Positions 11,598 through 25,380 of a stretch of 64,000 nt of DNA are shown one piece after another. The stretch lies in assembly GCA_022432975.1 (NCBI GenBank), contig CM039502.1:11429803-11493802 (forward strand). The letters are read 5' to 3'. The number at the start of each line of letters is the position of its first letter. The stretch's first letter is position 1. The notes under the pieces are model-generated. The model saw only the letters and a program-made list of their open reading frames with translations, was not told where the DNA came from and searched no databases. Position numbers and translations under genes: made by a program. This stretch comes from Begonia masoniana (taxonomy: Eukaryota; Streptophyta; Magnoliopsida; Cucurbitales; Begoniaceae).

Positions 11598-14500
11598 GCT
11601 GTAGTTTTTTTTTTATTATCACAGCCCAAAATTAAAATTATTCTCTCACGTTATTGATGGGACAATTATGAATTTGACCGGAGTCTTTCCTTGTTACTCT
11701 GAGATTTTTTAATCTGAAAATTTCGATAAGGGCGACGGTCTCGTACGTAGTGAAGTTATTAAACAAAGAACCAAGTCAATTTGAAATAGAATTTCTTCTG
11801 CTGAGTAATTTGTTCTTTGTGACTGACTCCTCTTTGCGTAATATGCATTAAATTTGGATTGACGATTGAATTAATTAATAAAATACTAATTTTAAGTTAA
11901 TAATAATTATATGCAGATGAATTTTGTTATTTATGTTTATACTTTTATTGAAAATACTTTTGTAAATGGGTATTTAGAGTTTTTAATTTGTTTACGTGAC
12001 TTTATGCATAATTAGTTTAAGTTTATATGTAGGACTCAATTGAAAATGACTCAGAAAATTATAAGTATAAGTTGTGCAAGCACCTTGGGATGAAATGCAG
12101 AAGTCCAACCTCGAGTCATGTGCGACATAGAAGAATTCAAGGAGGCCCAATCCAGAGAACTATTTCAACCGCAAAAATCCGCAGCCGAAGCCCGAGGAAA
12201 TTCGCAGGAGCTCGATCCATAGCGTCAAACCATTTAATATAGACATGGGGACACTCAGACCTCAGTAGCAGACAAGGATCCCAGAGCAAGCTGCGAAAGA
12301 CTCATATAATTAGTTATTGTTTTTTGAAATTCACTAGTGGAGGCCAGGAGACATACGTAGACACCCACTGTGGGGACTTGAAGAGCCATGCGGAAGTCCT
12401 ACTTAGAGACAGGAATACTTCGACAGATGCCCAATCACTACGTGTGGGTGCTCAATCGCGACGTGCAGACGCCAACGAAGTAGCTCCCAATTTAAGTTGC
12501 GGAAACCCATCACCTCATTCATGTCTCTAACAAATGTATTGCGGATGCTAGATGACAAACAAAGGACGCCCACAACTCGATAAAGCTGAAAATAATTATA
12601 TAAAGGAAGCTCACTTTGCTGTCCAACTCACCTAGAGACTATCACTGAAGTGCTGCTAAATTTTCATGACACTTTATCGCATGTATTCTTGAGTGAACCT
12701 CTAACTCTCAAATACCCAAACTTGAGATTTCATATTCGTGAGAATGAGGTTTTGTGCCAACAATTTCTACACTTGTAATTTGTGTAACAATTTAAGAATG
12801 ACGCTCGAGAAGATTCATTGTAAAGCTTGATTAACGCATGAAAGTTCAATCAATCATAATCAAAAGGGTTATAATGGAAGACATTTTCAAGGAAGAGTAG
12901 TAGAGCACAGACGTAGTCAAGATAAAACGCTTGCATTCTCTTCTCTTACTCTCTTATTTATTGTTGTTGTCATTGTTTGTGTATCACGCTTAAGAAATTG
13001 AATGAAAGCTTGTCCTCAAGAGAACAAAACTAAACAAAAATTTCAGCAGATATATAATCTAATCCCATATAATATGCACATTACAATAATCGTGTCAAGC
13101 AATTCTCGTCAAAGTTTTTGGTAATTCGTCTCAGCTTGAACAATTCATACTAAAACTATCAAGATTACACTTTGCAAAAGATTAACTTATCAACACCTGA
13201 CATCGCTTACTTGAAATCCCTCGCGTGTGTGTGGTTCATTCTATTTTTTCTCTAACTACTAGGTCAACTAACAGATGACCCAGGGAATGAATACACTCAT
13301 AACTCACTTGGGATCACTCCATTCACTCTATCATGCATATCTGGCTGTAGTTTTTTTTTTATTATCACAGCCCAAAATTAAAATTATTCTCTCACGTTTA
13401 TTGATGGGACAATTATGAATTTGACCGGAGTCTTTCCTTGTTACTCTGAGATTTTTTAATCTGACAATTTTCGATAAGGCGACGGTCTCGTACTTAGTGA
13501 AGTTAATTAAACAAAGAACCAAGTCAATTTGAAATAGAATTTTCTTCTGCTTGAGTAATTTGTTCTTTGTGGACCTGAATCCTCTTTGGTAATATGCATT
13601 AAATTGGATGACGATTGAATAATTAAATAAATACTAATTTAAGTTAATAACTCATATATGCAGATGAATTTTTGTTATTTATGTTTATACTTTTATTGAA
13701 ACTACTTTTGTAAAGGGTATTTAGAGTTTTTAATTTTGTTACGTGACTTATGCATATTAGTTTAAGTTTCTATGTAGGACTCAATTGAAAATGACTCAGA
13801 AAAATTATAAGTATAAGTTGTGCAAGACCTTGGGAATGAAATGCAGAAGTCCCAACCTCGAGTCATGTGCGACATAGAAGAATTCAAGGAGGCCCAATCC
13901 AGAGAACTATTTCAACCGCAAAAATCCGCAGCCGAAGCCCGAGGAAATTCGCAGGAGCTCGATCCATAGCGTCAACCATTTAATATAGACATGGGGACAC
14001 TCCGACCTCAGTAGCAGACAAGGATCCCCGAGCAAGCTGCGAAAGATCATATAATTAGTTATTGTTTTTTGAAATTCACTAGTGGAGGCCAGGAGACATA
14101 CGTAGACACCCACTGTGGGGACTTGAAGAGCCATGCGGAAGTCCTACTTAGAGACAGGAATACTTCGACAGATGCCCAATCACTACGTGTGGGTGCTCAA
14201 TCGCGACGTGCAGACGCAACGAAGTAGCTCCCAATTAAGTTGCGGAAACCCATCACCTCATTCATGTCTCTAACAAATGTATTGCGGATGCTAGATGACA
14301 AACAAAGGACGCCCACAACTCGATAAAGCTGAAAATAATTATATAAAGGAAGCTCACTTTGCTGTCCAACTCACCTAGAGACTATCACTGAAGTGCTGCT
14401 AAATTTTCATGACACTTTATCGCATGTATTCTTGAGTGAACCTCTAACTCTCAAATACCCAAACTTGAGATTTCATATTCGTGAGAATGAGGTTTTGTGC

Positions 14501-15090
14501 CAACAATTTCTACACTTGTAATTTGTGTAACAATTTAAGAATGACGCTCGAGAAGATTCATTGTAAAGCTTGATTAACGCATGAAAGTTCAATCAATCAT
14601 AATCAAAAGGGTTATAATGGAAGACATTTTCAAGGAAGAGTAGTAGAGCACAGACGTAGTCAAGATAAAACGCTTGCATTCTCTTCTCTTACTCTCTTAT
14701 TTATTGTTGTTGTCATTGTTTGTGTATCACGCTTAAGAAATTGAATGAAAGCTTGTCCTCAAGAGAACAAAACTAAACAAAAATTTCAGCAGATATATAA
14801 TCTAATCCCATATAATATGCACAGTACAATATAATGGTAAAGCAATTCTCGTCAAAGTTTTTGGTAATTCGTCTCAGCTTGAACAATTCATACTAAAACT
14901 ATCAAGATTAACACTTTGCAAAAGAATTAACTTATATCAACACATTGACATTCGCTTACTTAGAAATCCTCGTGTGTGTGTGTGTGTTCATTCTTATTTT
15001 TCTCTAACTACTAGGTCAACTAACATAGTTACGGGAAATGAATACACTCATAACTCACTTGGGATCACTCCATTCACTCTAATCATTCAT
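11598..15090 (+). repeat. Tandem duplication, two units of about 1.75 kb
   Basis: Unit 1 is about 11,598-13,343 and unit 2 about 13,344-15,090, in direct orientation. Both begin GCTGTAGTTTTTTT and end with GATCACTCCATTCACTCT. They are very similar but differ by many one-base insertions and deletions, concentrated in the first 600 bp and at the far end; the middle is nearly identical. No gene is seen in either unit. Part of the unit (GTAAAGCTTGATTAACGCATG, then CAGACGTAGTCAAG) recalls the R-U5 part of Sirevirus-type LTRs. The end of the unit may instead be 3' noncoding sequence of the neighbouring Ty3 element. Confidence 0.88.
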
Positions 15091-16272
15091 CGGCTTTGCC
15101 CACCATCCAACTAATAGCAATTATCAATTAACCAAAATAAAAGTCAATAGGTCTTTAAAAGCTTGTAATGTCAGGATGGGTTAAAAGGGTATGAATTTTA
15201 TGGATACAAACGAGTAATCAGAGCACACCCTATTCTTCCTTATGTCACCCACTCAATATTTTCTTCTCAGCATTCGCTCACTTATTGAACTCGCTCAAGC
15301 ATTTTTTTGATCTCTCACCCCAAAATTTATTTCATTCAATATCACTCTGCTTAACTCCTTTGTCATAATTACAAAGTAAAATAAATACAAAAAGTTTGAT
15401 AATACAACTAAACTTTTTTTTTTTTTTTTTACACAACTCAGACTAATAACAACAAAGCAACATAACAATAAATTAACATATGACAAAGGAGTTTTTATTC
15501 ATCCTCACCACCACATTCTCCTACTCTCCTTCAATTATATCAATAAACCTCGTGCTCTTTAGAAAAAGGTAGGAAAATATATATATGGCTGGACTGAAAT
15601 AGGTACAATTGAACGGTTAAATCATAGGCTCAAAAAGGGTGACTAAGGGTGTCATTAAATGACACAATATGGTAAGAGAAAAAGGCTCAAACGGTCCAAT
15701 AATGGCCTAAGTCATTCTCTTAATTTGGTAGAATTTCAATTCGCATTCGTGGATGTTAGGCAAAACCAAGAAGAATTTTTACTTACTAAGAACTCATTAA
15801 CGTTATATTTGACTGGAGCTTCACTCCTTCACTGTGTTTGGGCTTCGATATATGTAGACTACATGAGTATGACACAAACAGATAGAATTAAACAAGAATG
15901 AAAATGTGCTCATGGTTATCGAGTCTAACTTTGTAAGCTCAAGTCAATGTAAACTAATACAAACAAATCTTTTACTCAGTATTTTTTTAAGAAGTTAAAG
16001 CATGAATTTATTCAAAATTTCAGTCATTGACACCTAAACTCAGATTTCAGATTGCATAACCAAAATATAGCACAGTACTAAGATACGCTAAAATCACCCC
16101 CAAACTTAAAACAAATATTGTCCTCAATGTAGAAAAATAAAATAAAAAGTAAGGTAAAAGTAGCGTACCTCATAATGTCTCGGGCTGGTCGTCAGCGTTG
16201 TGGAGCTTCAGTCAAGGAGGCATCGATCAGGAATTTTTCTCTCTCTTTTTTTTTTTTTTTTACAACGTTCTA
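15091..16272 (-). mobile_element. Probable 3' noncoding region of the Athila/Tat-like element
   Basis: Read on the minus strand, about 16,140-16,085 contains TACATTGAGGACAA followed by TTTAAGTTTGGGGGTG. That pair is typical of the end of the internal region of Athila/Tat Ty3 elements. No coding sequence is recognised. A 3' LTR matching 18,142-19,342 was not found, so the element is incomplete on this side. Confidence 0.5.
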
Positions 16273-16616
<344 letters not shown>

Positions 16617-16711
16617 TTATCTCCCATATGGTTCCATCGTGCTCATTTATCAACTTGTCATTTGCCATAAGTTTTTCGTAGTCGGGTTGTTTCTTAATAG
16701 GTGGTATGACC

Positions 16712-18100
16712 CTAATGTCGACTCCCCCAATTCTCAACGTACTGCTTTCCATTAGGCTCAAGAAAGTAGCTTGGTTGATGTGAATGATAAAATTGTAGAG
16801 ACCTTTGAACTTTATTTTCACTTAACCCTCCATTATCCAATTTAGGCACACTTGGCTCTTTTTGCACCGGTTCAATAACTGTTCCATTTCGAGTGATAAT
16901 GGCATTACAATGCTCTTTCGAATTTACTTCAGTATTGCTAGGTAGTGCACCTTGAGGTCTTCCATTAATGATACTAGCAAATTTGCCAAGTTGATTCTCA
17001 AGACTTCGAATTTGGGCCGATTGATTGTGCATCGTGGTACGAGTTTCTGTCATAAATTGCATAAGGGCTGCCTCGAGATCATTTTTCTTCTCAACTTGTT
17101 GAGATGGACTCACTTGCGATGTTTGAGGCATATGCATAACATTTTGAGAATTGCTCCATGAGAAATTAGGATGTTGTCGCCACCCTGAATTATAAGTATT
17201 TGAGTTGAGATTTACTTGTCGATTAAAATTCTCCATGTAGTTAACTTGTTCTGCAGATTTCTTCATCATAAGATTGCTAATTTGACACTCTTCACTCGGA
17301 TGCGGTCCCTGACACCATTGACAATTAGATATCGGTGTTTTCCCCACACTAGTTGCTATATGAGATTCTTGTAGCTGTTTAGTCAACAAAGCAACTTGTA
17401 GTGTCAAGGCTTTCATAGCTTCGATCTCTGGTGTGCCCGTTGTTCGTTTCATAATTGATCGCTCCACAGGACACTGGTCATTATTAAGTGACAATTCCTC
17501 CAATAAATCATATGCAGCTTCTACAGTTTTTCTCATTAAAGCACCACCTGCAGCTACATTCACTAGTGTTTTGGTAGATGATGATAGTCCCACATAAAAA
17601 GTTTGAATATGCATCCACTTTGGCAAGCCATGGTTAGGGCATTTTCTCAGCATATCTTTGAATCTCGTCCATGTCTCATATAACGTTTCTCCATCAAATT
17701 GACTGAAGTTGATAATATCGTTGCGGAGTTTGGCAATCTTCTCAAAGGGAAAGAATTTGGAAAGAAACTTCTGGCATAAATTTTCCCATGTAGTAATAGA
17801 GTTGGCCGGCAAAGAGTTAAGCCAATTCTTTGCACGATCCCGTAATGAGAACGGAAATAAACATAACCTCACTGCATCATCCCCCACATTGTTAAATCTG
17901 AAAGTATCGCATACATCTAAAAAATTTGCAATATGATCTTTGGGGTCTTCAGAAGGTAAACCACTAAACTGAGATTGTTGAATCATGTGCAAAGTGCCCG
18001 GCTTAATTTCAAAATTAGCAGCGATGACCGGTTTTCGAATAGCTGAATGCACTCCGGATACAGTAGGTATAATATAATCCAGCAAGATCCGGATACAGTA
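16712..18100 (-). pseudogene. Truncated gag of an Athila/Tat-like Ty3 retrotransposon
   Basis: Gag forms the particle that packages retrotransposon RNA. The minus-strand frame reads through a typical plant Ty3 gag core. It opens with FEIKPGTLHMIQQSQFSGLP, then contains EDPKDHIANFLDVCDT, LCLFPFSLRDRAKNWL, FLSKFFPFEKIAKLR and ETLYETWTRFKDMLRKCP, followed by a linker and CQWCQGPHPSEEC, a zinc-knuckle-like segment. The N-terminus is short: homology begins only about 60 bp after the primer site, where a 16-bp direct repeat (around 18,053 and 18,088) marks a probable deletion. The C-terminus ends at a stop near 16,712, just before the microsatellite. No protease, reverse transcriptase or integrase follows, so the element cannot act alone. 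Confidence 0.8.
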
Positions 18101-18135
18101 GGGTGACCCGGGTTCGATCCCCGGCAACGGCGCCA
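18101..18135 (-). other. Primer binding site matching the tRNA-Asp 3' end
   Basis: On the plus strand this reads as the 3' end of a plant tRNA-Asp: variable region, T arm (GGTTCGATCC), acceptor strand and CCA. On the minus strand it is the primer site TGGCGCCGTTGCC and onward, used by Athila/Tat elements. It lies six bases from the LTR end at 18,142. The match, compared from memory of the plant tRNA, runs about 35 nt, longer than a usual primer site. Confidence 0.75.
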
Positions 18136-18141
18136 AAAACT

Positions 18142-19342
18142 TGTTGTGAAAAATAGTTCGCATGTATACGAGTCGCAACAAATAATAAAGTGATAAATAG
18201 AGTGTCGAACCCACGAGGACTTTTTAATTAATGATCAAACTAAATTAATTCTAGTTTATAATGAATACGAGATTTTGATGAGTTTGAATTTAAAATAACA
18301 AAATAAACTAATTTAATTAAATAGCAGACATTAAACGAGTTTAAAAATATAATAAGAAAGCTCTAGGGTTTCCGATTTCACCTAAATTAATCTTATTTAG
18401 TTTTCCTAATCCAAACCATTAATTTCTATTTCTATGTGTTGATGGCAATTTCACAAAAATATTTATCAATCTCTCTCGAGCAATGACAAACTTATCCAAC
18501 TAACGGGTTATCACCTCTCGGTCTCAAACCCTAAAAATTAATTGAATACATTAAGAATGAGAAATTATACTACCACATGAACGCATTAGCTATCTCTAGC
18601 CTAACATCCTTTTCATGGCAAAATATTCAGTGCACGATTATTTATCTCCTCTCGGTCTCAAAACAATCCTACGAACATGCTTTTGGTGATCAGGCAATTG
18701 CAAGTATTAAGAACAGAATAAGTTACTCAACACAATATTGAAACAGAAAATCAATAACTCGAATTAAAGGAAAAACTAAATATTCATAATCCGGCTACAT
18801 CGTAGCCCTAGAAAAATAAATTAGTTCATGTTAAAATAAAGAAAAACAACAAGAATAATAAAGAAGTTCATAATTTAGAAGAGAAAAAAAAAGAAAAACT
18901 ATTCTGGAATTTAATTCTCGAAGCTCTCGCTTCGTTCCAGTCTCCGTCTCGTTAGAGCTCCTCTGCCTCTCTCTCTATCTCGCCTCTTCCGTCTAAATCT
19001 CTCAATGGGGCTGCTCTCTTAAGTTAACCTAATTCTTAATTAATCTCAAGCCCACAAATCTGAAGCCCATAATTATCTTCAACGGTTGAGATTAAAACAA
19101 GGTTCAATGGTTCATATTCAAACACCTCCATCAATTAAAATAGTCGAACGGTTGGGATTAAAATAGCCGATTATTTTTCTTCATTCTGCATTATATTTAT
19201 TCTTCGTTGATGCTTAACCTGTTAGATTTAATCTTATCTGCACACTTACACCAAAAACGTTAAATTCATTCAAATGTTTGAGAAAAACTTATCGAATCAA
19301 GATTAAAGAGTCCGAATAAGTGTGTAAAATACACACTTATCA
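18142..19342 (-). mobile_element. 5' LTR of the Athila/Tat-like Ty3 element
   Basis: The 1,201-bp segment reads TGATAAGTGTG at its start (minus strand, 19,342) and ends CACAACA six bases before the primer site. The sequence before the end (GGTTCGACACTCTATTT, then CGCAACAAG just inside) is typical of this group. No second LTR is visible in the window, so boundaries rest on the TG...CA ends and primer-site distance. Confidence 0.75.
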
Positions 19343-19949
19343 GAAATCTAGTTAAAAAATAAAATATATTATATGAGATGGCAAACGATTAACATTATAA
19401 TCACAAAAAAAATTAAAAAACCTAATTCACCAGGCTCTTAGGTTATTATTGATCCAATACCTCCATCGTAAATCTTGAATTTCATCATCGTTAGAGTAAT
19501 GTTCTCGATCTTCAATCTTCTTTTCACACGATCACGTCTCTCTTTAGCAAAAACCGCAATAACAATTTGCGTGAGATTGCAAATCAATTCTATTTGTCAC
19601 AACCCCAAAAGGACCAGAGACAGAATGAGGAACAACTCGACCATAAACGAACCTGATTGTCTAACCCTTAACTCAAGTTTCACTAAATAGCAGCGAAAGA
19701 TTCATAGAATTTTTTAAATAGTATGGGCTCAACTACCAATGTGTTAAATCAAGGTCCATCAATGATAGTGTGTTAATATAAATCTGATAAACTGTACAAA
19801 TTTATATAAAGTGATTTAACGTGTTTCAAAAAGAATGAAACGAACTAAAATGAAATATTTTAAAGAAATAAAATAAGGTCTAAAATATCAAAAAGTTCAG
19901 CCATGCATCAACCAATCTGAATCTCGCTCAATAAGACCTGAAAGAGGAA
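19343..19949. other. Spacer between two retroelement remnants
   Basis: I recognise no gene. A 71-codon plus-strand frame (19,475-19,690) shows no known features. Confidence 0.4.
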
Positions 19950-20159
19950 GTTGTTGTTGACTTAAATGTTGTTTAAGTCTAAATATGTTTTTGATGATAG
20001 TTGATTAAATAGAAATATATAAACTGCAAGTTGATTAAATAGAAATATATAAACTGCATAATTCTTCTTACTGTGTGTAATGCATTTATCTGGAAATGCC
20101 ATTTGAAAATGGTATTATGTTTTTGACGTTTTTGGCAAAGTGTTAATAGTCCAAAGTAA

Positions 20160-20301
20160 GTCGTCCAAAATTCAAAGACAGACGCAGTCGTCCAAACTTA
20201 CAAGTCAGACGCAGTTGTCCAAACTTCAAAGACAGACGCAGTCGTCCAAACTTCAAAGTCAGACGCAGTCGTCCAAACTTAAAAGTCAGACGCAGTCGTC
20301 C
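20160..20301 (+). repeat. 27-bp tandem repeat in the Sirevirus-type LTR (left part)
   Basis: About five copies of a 27-bp unit built on CAGACGCAGTCGTCCAAACT. The series resumes more loosely at 33,498-33,660 on the other side of the chromovirus, which inserted inside the array and duplicated CGTCC. Confidence 0.85.
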
Positions 20302-20473
20302 TGTGACCGCCCGAAACCAAACCCGATTGGGGCCCGAGATCGGAGCCGTCACTCCGGGACAGTTATCAGAAAACGGTGACTATTTTTTTTTTAAACAGGA
20401 CAGTCAGAAGAAACAGTGAACAGAATATTTACAAAACTTAAACTTCGCAGAGAGAGAGTTCTCATGGTGTCGA

Positions 20474-23400
20474 TGCAAAGTGTGAACAGTAACCGGAAGA
20501 TGCAAAGTGTGAACAGTGACCGGAAGATGCAAAGTGTGAACAGTGACCGGAAGATGCAAAGTGTGAACAGTAACCGGAAGATGCAAAGTGTGAACAGTAA
20601 CCGGAAGATGCAAAGTGTGAACAGTAACCGGAAGATGCAAAGTGTGAACAGTAACCGGAAGATGCAAAGTGTGAACAGTGACCGAAGATGCAAAGTGTGA
20701 ACAGTAACCGGAAGATGCAAAGTGTGAACAGTAACCGGAAGATGCAAAGTGTGAACAGTGACCGGAAGATGCAAAGTGTGAACAGTGACCGGAAGATGCA
20801 AAGTGTGAACAGTAACCGGAAGATGCAAAGTGTGAACAGTAACCGGAAGATGCAAGGTGTGAACAGTGACCGAAGATGCAAAGTGTGAACAGTAACCGGA
20901 AGATGCAAAGTGTGAACAGTGACCGGAAGATGCAAAGTGTGAACAGTAACCGGAAGATGCAAAGTGTGAACAGTAACCGGAAGATGCAAAGTGTGAACAG
21001 TAACCGAAGATGCAAAGTGTGAACAGTGACCGAAGATGCAAAGTGTGAACAGTGACCGGAAGATGCAAAGTGTGAACAGTACCGGAAGATGCAAGTGTGA
21101 ACAGTGACCGGAAGATGCAAAGTGTGAACAGTAACCGGAAGATGCAACGTGTGAACAGTAACCGGAAGATGCAAGTGTGAACAGTACCGGAAGATGCAAA
21201 GTGTGAACAGTACCGGAAGATGCAAGTGTGAACAGTGACCGAAGATGCAAAGTGTGAACAGTGACCGGAAGATGCAAAGTGTGAACAGTAACCGGAAGAT
21301 GCAAAGTGTGAACAGTGACCGAAGATGCAAGTGTGAACAGTGACCGAAGATGCAAAGTGTGAACAGTAACCGGAAGATGCAAGTGTGAACAGTAACCGGA
21401 AGATGCAAAGTGTGAACAGTAACCGAAGATGCAAAGTGTGACAGTGACCGGAAGATGCAACGTGTGAACAGTAACCGGAAGATGCAAAGTGTGAACAGTG
21501 ACCGGAAGATGCAAAGTGTGAACAGTACCGGAAGATGCAAAGTGTAAACAGTGACCGAAGATGCAAAGTGTGAACAGTAACCGGAAGATGCAAGTGTGAA
21601 CATAACCGGAAGATGCAAAGTGTGAACAGTACCGGAAGATGCAAGTGTGAACAGTGACCGAAGATGCAAAGTGTGAACAGTGACCGGAAGATGCAAGTGT
21701 GAACAGTACCGGAAGATGCAAAGTGTGAACAGTACCGGAAGATGCAACGTGTGAACAGTAACCGGAAGATGCAAAGTGTGAACAGTGACCGGAAGATGCA
21801 ACGTGTGAACAGTAACCGGAAGATGCAAAGTGTGAACAGTGACCGAAGATGCAAAGTGTGAACAGTGACCGAAGATGCAAAGTGTGAACAGTAACCGGAA
21901 GATGCAAGTGTGAACAGTAACCGGAAGATGCAAGTGTGAACAGTACCGGAAGATGCAAAGTGTGAACAGTAACCGGAAGATGCAAAGTGTGAACAGTGAC
22001 CGGAAGATGCAAAGTGTGAACAGTACCGGAAGATGCAACGTGTGAACAGTAACCGGAAGATGCAACGTGTGAACAGTAACCGGAAGATGCAAGTGTGAAC
22101 AGTACCGGAAGATGCAAAGTGTGAACAGTAACCGGAAGATGCAAGTGTGAACAGTGACCGAAGATGCAAAGTGTGAACAGTAACCGGAAGATGCAAAGTG
22201 TGAACAGTGACCGAAGATGCAAAGTGTGAACAGTAACCGGAAGATGCAACGTGTGAACAGTAACCGGAAGATGCAAGTGTGAACAGTGACCGGAAGATGC
22301 AACGTGTGAACAGTAACCGGAAGATGCAAGTGTGAACAGTGACCGAAGATGCAAAGTGTGAACAGTAACCGGAAGATGCAAGTGTGAACAGTACCGGAAG
22401 ATGCAAGTGTGAACAGTACCGGAAGATGCAACGTGTGAACAGTAACCGGAAGATGCAAAGTGTGAACAGTAACCGGAAGATGCAAGTGTGAACAGTACCG
22501 GAAGATGCAAAGTGTGAACAGTACCGGAAGATGCAAAGTGTGAACAGTGACCGAAGATGCAAAGTGTGAACAGTAACCGGAAGATGCAAGTGTGAACAGT
22601 ACCGGAAGATGCAAGTGTGAACAGTACCGGAAGATGCAAAGTGTGAACAGTACCGGAAGATGCAAGTGTGAACAGTACCGGAAGATGCAAAGTGTGAACA
22701 GTAACCGAAGATGCAAGTGTGAACAGTACCGGAAGATGCAAGTGTGAACAGTGACCGAAGATGCAAAGTGTGAACAGTAACCGGAAGATGCAAGTGTGAA
22801 CAGTACCGGAAGATGCAAGTGTGAACAGTGACCGGAAGATGCAAGTGTGAACAGTACCGGAAGATGCAAGTGTGAACAGTAACCGGAAGATGCAAGTGTG
22901 AACAGTAACCGGAAGATGCAAGTGTGAACAGTACCGGAAGATGCAAGTGTGAACAGTAACCGGAAGATGCAAGTGTGAACAGTAACCGGAAGATGCAAGT
23001 GTGAACAGTGACCGAAGATGCAAAGTGTGAACAGTGACCGGAAGATGCAAGTGTGAACAGTAACCGGAAGATGCAAGTGTGAACAGTACCGGAAGATGCA
23101 AGTGTGAACAGTAACCGGAAGATGCAAAGTGTGAACAGTGACCGAAGATGCAAAGTGTGAACAGTAACCGGAAGATGCAAGTGTGAACAGTACCGGAAGA
23201 TGCAAGTGTGAACAGTGACCGAAGATGCAAAGTGTGAACAGTACCGGAAGATGCAAGTGTGAACAGTGACCGGAAGATGCAAAGTGTGAACAGTACCGGA
23301 AGATGCAAGTGTGAACAGTGACCGAAGATGCAAGTGTGAACAGTACCGGAAGATGCAAGTGTGAACAGTACCGGAAGATGCAAGTGTGAACAGTACCGGA

Positions 23401-24132
23401 AGATGCAAGTGTGAACAGTACCGGAAGATGCAAGTGTGAACAGTAACCGGAAGATGCAAAGTGTGAACAGTGACCGAAGATGCAAAGTGTGAACAGTACC
23501 GGAAGATGCAAGTGTGAACAGTGACCGGAAGATGCAAAGTGTGAACAGTAACCGGAAGATGCAAGTGTGAACAGTAACCGGAAGATGCAAGTGTGAACAG
23601 TGACCGAAGATGCAAAGTGTGAACAGTGACCGGAAGATGCAAGTGTGAACAGTAACCGGAAGATGCAAAGTGTGAACAGTGACCGAAGATGCAAAGTGTG
23701 AACAGTACCGGAAGATGCAAGTGTGAACAGTAACCGGAAGATGCAAAGTGTGAACAGTGACCGAAGATGCAAAGTGTGAACAGTAACCGGAAGATGCAAG
23801 TGTGAACAGTGACCGAAGATGCAAAGTGTGAACAGTAACCGGAAGATGCAAGTGTGAACAGTAACCGGAAGATGCAAGTGTGAACAGTACCGGAAGATGC
23901 AAGTGTGAACAGTACCGGAAGATGCAAAGTGTGAACAGTACCGGAAGATGCAAGTGTGAACAGTGACCGAAGATGCAAAGTGTGAACAGTGACCGAAGAT
24001 GCAAAGTGTGAACAGTACCGGAAGATGCAAGTGTGAACAGTACCGGAAGATGCAAGTGTGAACAGTACCGGAAGATGCAAGTGTGAACAGTGACCGAAGA
24101 TGCAAAGTGTGAACAGTAACCGGAAGATGCAA
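20474..24132. repeat. 27-bp minisatellite, heterogeneous array in the 3' LTR
   Basis: About 135-140 head-to-tail copies of a unit built on ATGCAAAGTGTGAACAGT plus (A/G)ACCGGAAG. Many copies lack one base (AAGTG for AAAGTG, AGTACC for AGTAACC, GACCGAAG for GACCGGAAG), so spacing varies between 25 and 27 bp. All three minus frames stay stop-free throughout. There are no unique spacers, so it is not a CRISPR-like array. Confidence 0.97.
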
Positions 24133-24922
24133 GTCCCCATCCACACTTAACCATACATTTCATTACAGTTTATCTTACTTAACTTCAAACCAGTGTACTA
24201 AAAACATTTTCTGATTTCCGGAAACGTGTATGCATTAACATTCATAACAGCACGACAGAATATAAGCAGAATATAAAACAAATACATTTACCTAACCTAA
24301 CCTATGGTTTAACTACCCAACAGAGAATCCCGACAACATAAACCTAGTACCCCTCCGTTTGTAGGGCCTTAAGGGCCAAACTATCTGAGGACTACCTGTG
24401 GTCCGAAATGCGCAAGCTTGAACGCACGAGCACTGTGGTTCACGAACCTATGCATGCTAAACGGACTTACCCTAAATCACGAACTAGCAAATAATGAACT
24501 AAATAAACGTTTTCTTCTAAGAAATTCCCTTATACCGAAAAGTAGGAGGAAATCAGAGAAGGAAAACCCTCCTTGTTGGTTTTCGTCAACCAAAAGAGAG
24601 AGCAGAGAGAAATGAGAGAGGGCAGAGGGAAATGTCTCACGTAGGAGGAAGAGAAGGAAATGGAATACATGGCTTGTCTTCTTCCACAAGTTTGCCAAGT
24701 GTCAATCATCCATTTGATTTCTCCCACCAACCTTAATTTCTTCCAAATTTGCCCTTTCATTGGTTTTTAACTAAAACATTATTTAGTTTAATCGATTCGG
24801 TCTCACGAATCACCCTCCTTCGATTAAACACATCGACAATTTTAGTAAAAATATCTTGGCTGAATACGGAGAAAGCCGCTTACATATTTCGGAATTATTA
24901 TAGGCCAAAATACGGTTGTTAC
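24133..24922 (-). mobile_element. U3 part of the chromovirus 3' LTR
   Basis: In reverse complement this aligns with the first 900 bp of the solo LTR at 6,109-7,030, including AAATGTATGGTTAAGTGTGG next to the array and GTAACAACCG at the LTR start. It contains no gene. The equivalent part is missing from this element's own 5' LTR. Confidence 0.75.
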
Positions 24923-24959
24923 TTCCCACCCACCGTACAGAATTTTTATCCCCAAAATT

Positions 24960-25380
24960 TGCCTAAGCAAAGAGGTCCGGATATTGGGCTCTAACATCTT
25001 CTTGTCTTTCCCATGTGGCTTCCTCCACGTTATGATGGCTCCACAAAACTTTCACTAATGGGACCACCTTAAGTGAAGTATCCATACTGTATGGGGCCCT
25101 TTCTTCATATGTCGCGTCGGCATTATATCAAAGTCCACATGTTCCACGATCTGAGTTGGATCTCGTACACATTTCCTCAGCATCGACACGTGGAAAACAT
25201 TGTGTACTCCATCTATAGACCGGTATTAGTCTGTACGCCACCCTTTCCCACACGCATTCAAGATGGGAAAAGGCCCAATGAACCGTGGTCTGAAGCTTTC
25301 CTTGTCTTACCGATCTCATTACCCCTTGAAAGGTGACTCCTTCAGAATACTTCCATTCACCTTCAGCAAACTCCAATTCT
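24960..25380 (-). pseudogene. Chromovirus integrase C-terminus and chromodomain, broken
   Basis: Translating the minus strand in changing frames gives a segment like HNVFHVSML...DPTQIVEH (about 25,215-25,130), then VPLVKVLWSHHNVEEATWE and QYPDLFA (about 25,065-24,965). The second is a chromodomain, which targets integration to particular chromatin and defines chromoviruses. Frameshifts separate the pieces. Confidence 0.7.

Noticed and set aside
18101..18135. tRNA-Asp gene
   Set aside because: Only the 3' part of a tRNA is present, with no D arm or anticodon arm upstream. The position beside an LTR end shows it is a primer binding site.
20391..24163. Minus-strand reading frames of more than 1,200 codons
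   Set aside because: They are translations of the 27-bp array, whose complement has no stop in any frame. All three frames are open at once and the residues are the repeat unit only.
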